A stretch of 5,887 nt of DNA from Crocinitomicaceae bacterium. GTDB lineage: Bacteria > Bacteroidota > Bacteroidia > Flavobacteriales_D > Crocinitomicaceae. Location: assembly GCA_027084145.1 (NCBI GenBank), contig JALWLM010000173.1, positions 1 to 5,887 of the forward strand, written 5' to 3'. Of the stretch, positions 1 through 4,001 are shown one piece after another. Below the pieces are notes generated by a model that saw only the letters and a program-made list of their open reading frames with translations, was not told where the DNA came from and made no database searches. Positions within the stretch are counted from its first letter, which is position 1, and each line of letters begins with the position of its first letter. Made by a program: the position numbers and the translations under genes.

Positions 1-14
1 TTTTCTTCCTCTAG
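1..14 (-). other. Purine-rich stretch after the small lipoprotein stop, at the window edge
   Basis: On the minus strand the bases after the TAG stop at 15-17 read CTAGAGGAAGAAAA and then leave the window. Two readings fit. It may be a purine-rich ribosome-binding region (AGAGGA) for another leftward gene starting just outside. Alternatively, it may continue the lipoprotein frame past an amber codon, since it translates in frame as Leu-Glu-Glu-Glu. The window cannot decide between them. Confidence 0.2.
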
Positions 15-119
15 CTATTGCTCAGGCTTATCTATGATTTCATATAAATCAATTACTTTTTCTTTTTTTTCTTGACAAGAAGAAAAAATTAAAATCAAAA
101 AGAAAAATAACAACCTCAT
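15..119 (-). CDS. Very short predicted lipoprotein (34 aa), possibly a truncated remnant
   Basis: Unrecognised protein. The ATG at 117-119 opens a 34-codon frame ending in TAG at 15-17. Residues 1-14 (MRLLFFFLILIFSS) form a short signal peptide with one basic residue and a hydrophobic core, followed by Cys15. This resembles a lipoprotein signal peptidase II site (IFSS|C) of the kind common in Bacteroidota. Cleavage would leave about 20 charged residues, beginning CQEKKEK and ending DKPEQ. The start lies two bases beyond the ltaE stop, so the two genes are probably cotranscribed and perhaps translationally coupled. A run of eight A (63-70 on the plus strand as T) follows the Cys codon. Losing or gaining one A meets a stop within a few codons, so the frame given is the longest. 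The gene could be a genuine micro-lipoprotein, the stub of a longer one cut by an amber codon, or a chance ORF. The well-formed signal and lipobox argue against chance. Confidence 0.5.
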   Translation of the reverse strand: MRLLFFFLILIFSSCQEKKEKVIDLYEIIDKPEQ

Positions 120-121
120 CG

Positions 122-1141
122 CTACAATTTTATTCCCTTTATCGATTGTATTGTATCCTCTATTTGCTCAGGAGAAATATCCAAATGCGTTACAAAACGT
201 ATTCGTTCTTTACCTATTTTAGAAAGTAAAATTCCGTCTTCATTTAACTTTTCGATAACTTTATCTCTGTATTGTTGGTTTTCCAGTGACAAAATCACAA
301 TATTCGTCTCAACTTCCAATATCTCCTTAACCCAAGACATTTTCTTTAAAGTATCTCCTAATGCTTTAGCATGTTGATGATCAATTTTTAAACGCTCAAT
401 ATTATTTTTTAGAGCATACAAACCACCGGCTGCGATAATTCCAGCTTGACGCATTCCTCCTCCAAAAACTTTTCTAACTCTCCTTGCATTGTGAATAAAA
501 TCTTTATTTCCCAGTAAAACAGACCCTACAGGTGCTCCCAATCCCTTAGAAAGGCAAATAGAAATACTGTTAAAATAAGATGCAAATTCTTTATAATCAA
601 TATTTGTTTCCACTAATGCATTGAACAATCGTGCTCCATCTAAATGCAAAATCAAATTATTTTCCCTGCAAACCTTTGCTATTTTTTTGATTTCTTCAAA
701 ATCATAAATTGCTCCCCCTCCCATATTTGTTGTATTTTCCAAACTTACCAATTTTGTACGAGGAAAATGCACATCATCCGGCTTAATTGCATCCAAAATG
801 TCTTCCGATTTTAGAAGACCTCTATTCCCTGATAATAAATGTACTGATGCTCCTGTATTTTTAGCAAACCCTCCTCCTTCGAATTTATACACATGACTTT
901 CTTCATGAATAATGATTTCATCTCCGGGTCTCAAGTGAACATTTAATGCTATTTGATTCGTTTGTGTACCTGAGGGACAATACAATCCGGCTTCTTTTCC
1001 AAACATTTCTGCAGAAAAATGTTCTAATTCATTTACTGTAGGATCTTCTCCATAAACATCATCTCCTACTTCAGCAGAAAACATTGCTTTTAACATCTCC
1101 TTACCCGGACGAGTAACCGTATCACTTCTAAAATCAATCAT
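122..1141 (-). CDS. ltaE: Low-specificity L-threonine aldolase
   Basis: A PLP-dependent fold-type I aldolase (beta-eliminating lyase/GntG-like family). It splits L-threonine or L-allo-threonine into glycine and acetaldehyde in the cytoplasm. The 339 residues are full length for the family. Visible hallmarks, in order: the N-terminal FRSDTVT strand, GDDVYGEDPTVNELE (26-40), the PLP-phosphate loop PSGTQTNQ (56-63), His83 which by family alignment stacks on the cofactor, His125 in DDVHF, the ENTTNMGGG segment (135-143), HLDGAR with Asp168 and Arg171, and the Schiff-base Lys199 in CLSKGLGAPVGS. GGGMRQAG with Arg231 and RFVTHLD near the C-terminus contribute substrate-carboxylate arginines. No catalytic residue appears lost. 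The ATG at 1139-1141 gives the standard MIDFRSDT start. The stop is followed two bases later by the small lipoprotein gene. The gene diverges from chrA across 38 bp. Preference for L-allo versus L-threonine cannot be read from sequence alone. Confidence 0.96.
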   Translation of the reverse strand: MIDFRSDTVTRPGKEMLKAMFSAEVGDDVYGEDPTVNELEHFSAEMFGKEAGLYCPSGTQTNQIALNVHLRPGDEIIIHEESHVYKFEGGGFAKNTGASVHLLSGNRGLLKSEDILDAIKPDDVHFPRTKLVSLENTTNMGGGAIYDFEEIKKIAKVCRENNLILHLDGARLFNALVETNIDYKEFASYFNSISICLSKGLGAPVGSVLLGNKDFIHNARRVRKVFGGGMRQAGIIAAGGLYALKNNIERLKIDHQHAKALGDTLKKMSWVKEILEVETNIVILSLENQQYRDKVIEKLNEDGILLSKIGKERIRFVTHLDISPEQIEDTIQSIKGIKL

Positions 1142-1146
1142 TATCT

Positions 1147-1154
1147 TATTTTTG
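1147..1154 (+). promoter_or_regulatory. Possible -7 box for chrA (Bacteroidota-type)
   Basis: TATTTTTG matches the Bacteroidota -7 consensus TAnnTTTG exactly and sits 25 bp before the chrA ATG, leaving room for a leader of roughly 20 nt. The leader is A/T-rich (AATTAATAATTTAAAT) with no Shine-Dalgarno sequence, which is usual in this phylum. I could not find a convincing -33 TTG at the expected distance upstream; that stretch lies inside the ltaE 5' end. In AT-rich DNA an eight-base match can occur by chance, so the assignment rests on position as much as sequence. Confidence 0.4.
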
Positions 1155-1156
1155 TA

Positions 1157-1164
1157 CGAAAATA
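1157..1164 (-). promoter_or_regulatory. Weak possible -7 box for ltaE
   Basis: Read on the minus strand this is TATTTTCG, one base from the TAnnTTTG consensus and the mirror image of the chrA box. It would start transcription only about 10 nt before the ltaE ATG, giving a very short leader. No -33 TTG is evident at the right distance. It is supported mainly by its symmetry with the opposite box. Confidence 0.22.
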
Positions 1165-1179
1165 ATTAATAATTTAAAT

Positions 1180-2310
1180 ATGAATTCTTCTCTTAAAGAA
1201 GTTGCACAAGTTTTTTTGAAACTTGGATTGATTGCTTTTGGTGGTCCTGCCGCTCATATTGCGATGATGGAAAAAGAAATTATTGAAAAAAGAAAATGGA
1301 TTTCCAGACAACATTTTCTTGATTTAATCGGAGCTACCAATTTAATTCCGGGACCAAATTCTACGGAAATGACCATGCATTGCGGATATGAAAGAGCAGG
1401 AATTAAAGGGCTTTTTGTTGCCGGTATAGCATTTATTTTTCCTGCGGTCATCATTACAGGAATATTGGCTTGGTTATACGTTGAATACGGAAAATTACCT
1501 GAAGTTGAAAGTTTTACTTACGGGATTAAACCCGCTGTTATAGTTATCATTGCCGGAGCTGTTTACAAATTAGGAAAAAAGGCATTAAAGTCTGTTGAGT
1601 TGGGAATACTAGGTATGTTAACTATTATTATTGGCTTTTTAGGTGTTAATGAAGTAAATTCTCTCCTTGGTACCGGAATATTAGGAGCGGTTTACTTCTA
1701 TCTAAAAAATAAGTCTATTCAACTTCCTTCTAAAAAAAGTCTTCTCCCTTTATTGAGTGTATCTTACTCTCTCTCTACATCTACAACACTTGGATTTTGG
1801 AAAGTTTTTTGGATATTTTTAAAGGTTGGTTCTATACTTTACGGATCGGGGTATGTCCTTTTTGCTTTTTTAGACGGAGAATTGGTCAGTACGGGGTTGT
1901 TGTCAAGAAGTGATTTAATTGATGCCATTGCCGTTGGACAATTTACCCCGGGACCTGTACTTTCCACTGCAACTTTTATCGGTTATCAACTTTACGGATT
2001 TTCCGGTGCAATAGCCGCTACAATCGGTATTTTTCTTCCTTCATTCTTATTTGTCATGATATTAAATCCGATTATTCCAAAACTTCGCCAATCTGATTTT
2101 TTATCTGCTTTTTTGGATGCTGTTAATATTGGTGCAGTAGGAATTATGGTCAAGGTATTATTTGACATGGCTTTTGAAAGTATTTCTGATTGGAAAACAT
2201 TTCTTATTCTGGTCATCAGTTTAGCTCTAAGTTTCGGAGTGAAAAAAATCAATTCCATGCATATTGTTTTACTTGGAAGTCTTTTAGGATGGGTACTAAC
2301 ACTTTTCTGA
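1180..2310 (+). CDS. chrA: Chromate transporter ChrA, full-length two-domain form
   Basis: An inner-membrane protein of the CHR superfamily, long-chain type with two homologous halves (376 aa, typical length). Characterised members export chromate from the cytoplasm, and uptake or sulfate-related roles have been considered for some homologues. The N-terminal CHR half has the signature FGGPAAHIAMME (20-31), the basic KRKWIS loop, and IPGPNSTEMTMHCGY (56-70). The C-terminal half repeats the pattern with FLKVGSILYGSGYVLFAFLD (213-232) and QFTPGP (254-259). About ten or more hydrophobic segments are visible. A polar linker around 175-204 joins the halves. The ATG at 1180 is the only reasonable start, and the 5' gap to ltaE is 38 bp. 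It is first in a rightward set with a universal stress protein (33-bp gap) and a CvfB-like protein. No chrB-type regulator is present. Chromate as the physiological substrate is family inference; the fold assignment is secure. Confidence 0.93.
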   Translation: MNSSLKEVAQVFLKLGLIAFGGPAAHIAMMEKEIIEKRKWISRQHFLDLIGATNLIPGPNSTEMTMHCGYERAGIKGLFVAGIAFIFPAVIITGILAWLYVEYGKLPEVESFTYGIKPAVIVIIAGAVYKLGKKALKSVELGILGMLTIIIGFLGVNEVNSLLGTGILGAVYFYLKNKSIQLPSKKSLLPLLSVSYSLSTSTTLGFWKVFWIFLKVGSILYGSGYVLFAFLDGELVSTGLLSRSDLIDAIAVGQFTPGPVLSTATFIGYQLYGFSGAIAATIGIFLPSFLFVMILNPIIPKLRQSDFLSAFLDAVNIGAVGIMVKVLFDMAFESISDWKTFLILVISLALSFGVKKINSMHIVLLGSLLGWVLTLF

Positions 2311-2343
2311 TTTTTTTGTATCTTTCGGGAAATACCATGCTTT

Positions 2344-3159
2344 ATGAGTAAAAAAAACTTCTATCTGGTACCTTTTGATTTTACGCCTACAGCAGAAAAA
2401 GCTTTAGAATATGCTATTTTTCTATCTAAGAAAAAAAATGCGGAAATTTGTCTGTTTCACATTGTATCCAACAGAGCAAAAGGAATTAAAAAAGCCGAAG
2501 AATTAAAAACCATAATAGAAAAGTTTAAACCAAATCTTCCTCTCGGTAGTGAAATAACATTTCTTATAAAAGAAGGAAATATATTTACCGATATTGGTAC
2601 TACGGCAAAAGAAAAAAATGCAACATTAGTCATTATGGGGACACATGGTGTAAAAGGAACACAGATCCTTTTTGGGGCTTTTGCCATTAAAGTTTTAAAG
2701 CATTCCGAGACACCTTTTATTATTGTACAAGAAGAAACTGCAATTCAAGAAGTTGAAAAAATAATCTTTGCTGTTGACTTAACTAAAGAAAGTTTACAAG
2801 CTGCTCCTATATCCGCTTATATGTCACGCCTTTATAACGCTAATGTGATTATCGTCGCAGAAAAACAATATGATTCCGGTTTAGCGGTTAAAATAGCAAG
2901 TAGAATCAGTATTGTTAAGGAAAAAATGGAAGAAGTCGGTGCTAAAGTAGAAGTGAATTATTTAGACGGTAGAGGTGCTTTTGATAAAAAGGTCATTCGA
3001 TTTGCAAAAGAAAATAATGCAGGAATCATCTCTTTAGCTTATCATTCAGAGAGTTTATTACCACAATTTGATACCTTTGCACAAAACATCATTAACAATA
3101 AACTGAAGCTTCCTGTAATTATTGTCAACTCTAAGCAGGCTTCTGTTTTATATTTCTAA
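2344..3159 (+). CDS. Tandem universal stress protein (two UspA domains)
   Basis: A cytoplasmic protein of 271 aa with two consecutive Usp domains (about 5-128 and 137-263), the arrangement common in Bacteroidota. Domain 1 begins with a beta strand ending at Asp12 in VPFDFT, the position that contacts adenine in ATP-binding Usps. It carries the nucleotide loop MGTHGVKGTQILFGAFA (98-114). The usual G-x2-G-x9-G-S/T motif is altered to G99-x2-G102-x8-G111-Ala112, so the phosphate-contacting Ser/Thr is missing. Domain 2 keeps the first strand (IIFAVDLT, Asp145) but has lost the glycine loop; the equivalent region reads YHSESLLPQFDTFAQN. Nucleotide binding may therefore be weak or absent. The gene lies 33 bp after chrA and 8 bp before cvfB, so operon membership is likely. 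Upstream, an out-of-frame ATG at 2337 opens a four-codon frame overlapping this start, probably by chance. The chosen ATG gives the standard Usp N-terminus. Its partner or ligand is unknown. Confidence 0.92.
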   Translation: MSKKNFYLVPFDFTPTAEKALEYAIFLSKKKNAEICLFHIVSNRAKGIKKAEELKTIIEKFKPNLPLGSEITFLIKEGNIFTDIGTTAKEKNATLVIMGTHGVKGTQILFGAFAIKVLKHSETPFIIVQEETAIQEVEKIIFAVDLTKESLQAAPISAYMSRLYNANVIIVAEKQYDSGLAVKIASRISIVKEKMEEVGAKVEVNYLDGRGAFDKKVIRFAKENNAGIISLAYHSESLLPQFDTFAQNIINNKLKLPVIIVNSKQASVLYF

Positions 3160-3167
3160 TTTTAAAA

Positions 3168-4001
3168 ATGAAAATAGGCGAATTTAATACGCTAACCGTT
3201 TTAAGATTCACTTCTGTAGGCGCGTATCTCGGAGACGATAACGATAATGATGTTCTTTTACCTACAAAGTATATTGACAAAAATCTTGAAATAGGTGATA
3301 CTATTCATGTATTTTTATATCGTGATTCTGAAGATCGAACCGTTGCAACAACGGAGATTCCATATATTGAAATGAACAAGTTTGCTTACTTAAAAGTAAC
3401 ATCTGTTAATTTTTACGGGGCATTTGCTGACTGGGGATTGGAAAAAGAGCTCATGATTCCATATAAAGAACAAACTAAAATTCCCGAAGAAGGAAAATAT
3501 TATCTGGTATATCTCGGTCTAGATGAAAAAACAGACCGTGTTTACGGCTCCATGAAAACCAATCGGTTTTTAGAAAAATGTATGGATAAGGATTTAGAAA
3601 ATAAACGCGTAGGTTTATTAATTTGTGATCGAACAGACTTAGGTGTAAAAGTCATTGTAAATGATAAATATCAAGGACTTATTTTCAATAACTTCATTAC
3701 TGAGAATATAAAACGAGGTCAACGTACCGTTGGTTATGTTGAAAAAGTAAGAGAAGATGGAAAATTAGACATTCGTTTGTCTAAAGTGGGAAAAGAAAAG
3801 ACCGAAGATGCTACAGAACGCATTTTAGAGATTTTACGTTCGGAAGGTATGCTCAAATTAACAGATAAGAGTCGCCCCGATGATATTCGAAAACAGTTAC
3901 AAATGAGTAAACGTACCTTTAAAGAAACCATCGGAAAGCTCTATAAAAAACGCTTAATCCGTTTGGATGATGATAAGATTGTATATTTGCAAAAAAACTA
4001 A
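3168..4001 (+). CDS. cvfB: S1/winged-helix RNA-binding protein, CvfB/YitL family
   Basis: A cytoplasmic RNA-binding protein homologous to Staphylococcus aureus CvfB and Bacillus YitL. In S. aureus, CvfB affects expression of virulence genes. The 277 residues match the family length and organisation. Three S1-like OB folds are apparent: about 1-64 (NTLTVLRFTSVGAYL), 68-130 (FAYLKVTSVNFYGAFADWGL, a classic S1 strand pattern) and 143-206 (KRVGLLICDRTDLGVKVIVN). A C-terminal winged helix follows at about 212-277 (SRPDDIRKQLQMSKRTFKE, then KLYKKRLIRLDDDKIVYL). The ATG at 3168 follows the usp stop by 8 bp, and no internal promoter is obvious, so it probably shares the chrA-usp transcript. The end overlaps the stop of the convergent VWA gene by four bases. 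No residue loss or truncation is seen. RNA binding is inferred from the fold; the target in this organism is unknown. Confidence 0.9.
   Translation: MKIGEFNTLTVLRFTSVGAYLGDDNDNDVLLPTKYIDKNLEIGDTIHVFLYRDSEDRTVATTEIPYIEMNKFAYLKVTSVNFYGAFADWGLEKELMIPYKEQTKIPEEGKYYLVYLGLDEKTDRVYGSMKTNRFLEKCMDKDLENKRVGLLICDRTDLGVKVIVNDKYQGLIFNNFITENIKRGQRTVGYVEKVREDGKLDIRLSKVGKEKTEDATERILEILRSEGMLKLTDKSRPDDIRKQLQMSKRTFKETIGKLYKKRLIRLDDDKIVYLQKN
3998..4001. other. Shared bases of two convergent stop codons
   Basis: The four bases CTAA encode the cvfB TAA (3999-4001) on the plus strand and the VWA-gene TAG (complement of 3998-4000) on the minus strand. There is no intergenic space between the convergent genes. I find no stem-loop with a T-tract here. 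The only run is seven A at 3991-3997, which reads as seven T just after the VWA stop on the minus strand but lacks a GC-rich stem before it. Confidence 0.9.

Larger units (their letters stand above)
1146..1165. repeat. 20-bp near-perfect palindrome in the ltaE/chrA divergent intergenic region
   Basis: The sequence TTATTTTTGTACGAAAATAA is an inverted repeat centred on GTAC. Nine of ten base pairs are symmetrical; the exception is T1153 opposite G1158. It lies in the middle of the 38 bp separating two divergent start codons. It contains a -7-like box on each strand (1147-1154 plus, 1157-1164 minus). The symmetry could reflect two overlapping promoters, a binding site for a dimeric regulator, or both. 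A transcript hairpin is unlikely to matter, because there is essentially no loop beyond the symmetric GTAC and the arms are AT-rich. Confidence 0.5.

Noticed and set aside
1254..1454. 66-codon minus-strand ORF inside chrA
   Set aside because: It lies wholly antisense to a secure ChrA coding region, has no recognisable domain and no start context; a shadow frame.
1992..2258. 88-codon minus-strand ORF inside chrA
   Set aside because: Antisense to conserved ChrA C-terminal-half sequence, with composition typical of complementary-strand frames.
2319..2326. Possible internal promoter box (TATCTTTC) before the universal stress protein gene
   Set aside because: Differs from TAnnTTTG at the last position and has no TTG about 19-23 bp upstream; the 33-bp gap fits readthrough from chrA at least as well.
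2337..2351. Four-codon upstream frame (ATG at 2337, stop TAA at 2349-2351) overlapping the usp start
   Set aside because: Too short to distinguish from chance in AT-rich DNA; no ribosome-binding sequence before it.
2457..2687. 76-codon minus-strand ORF inside the universal stress protein gene
   Set aside because: Antisense to the Usp nucleotide-loop region; no family resemblance.
3734..3931. 65-codon minus-strand ORF inside cvfB
   Set aside because: Antisense to the third S1 domain and winged helix; no supporting signals.
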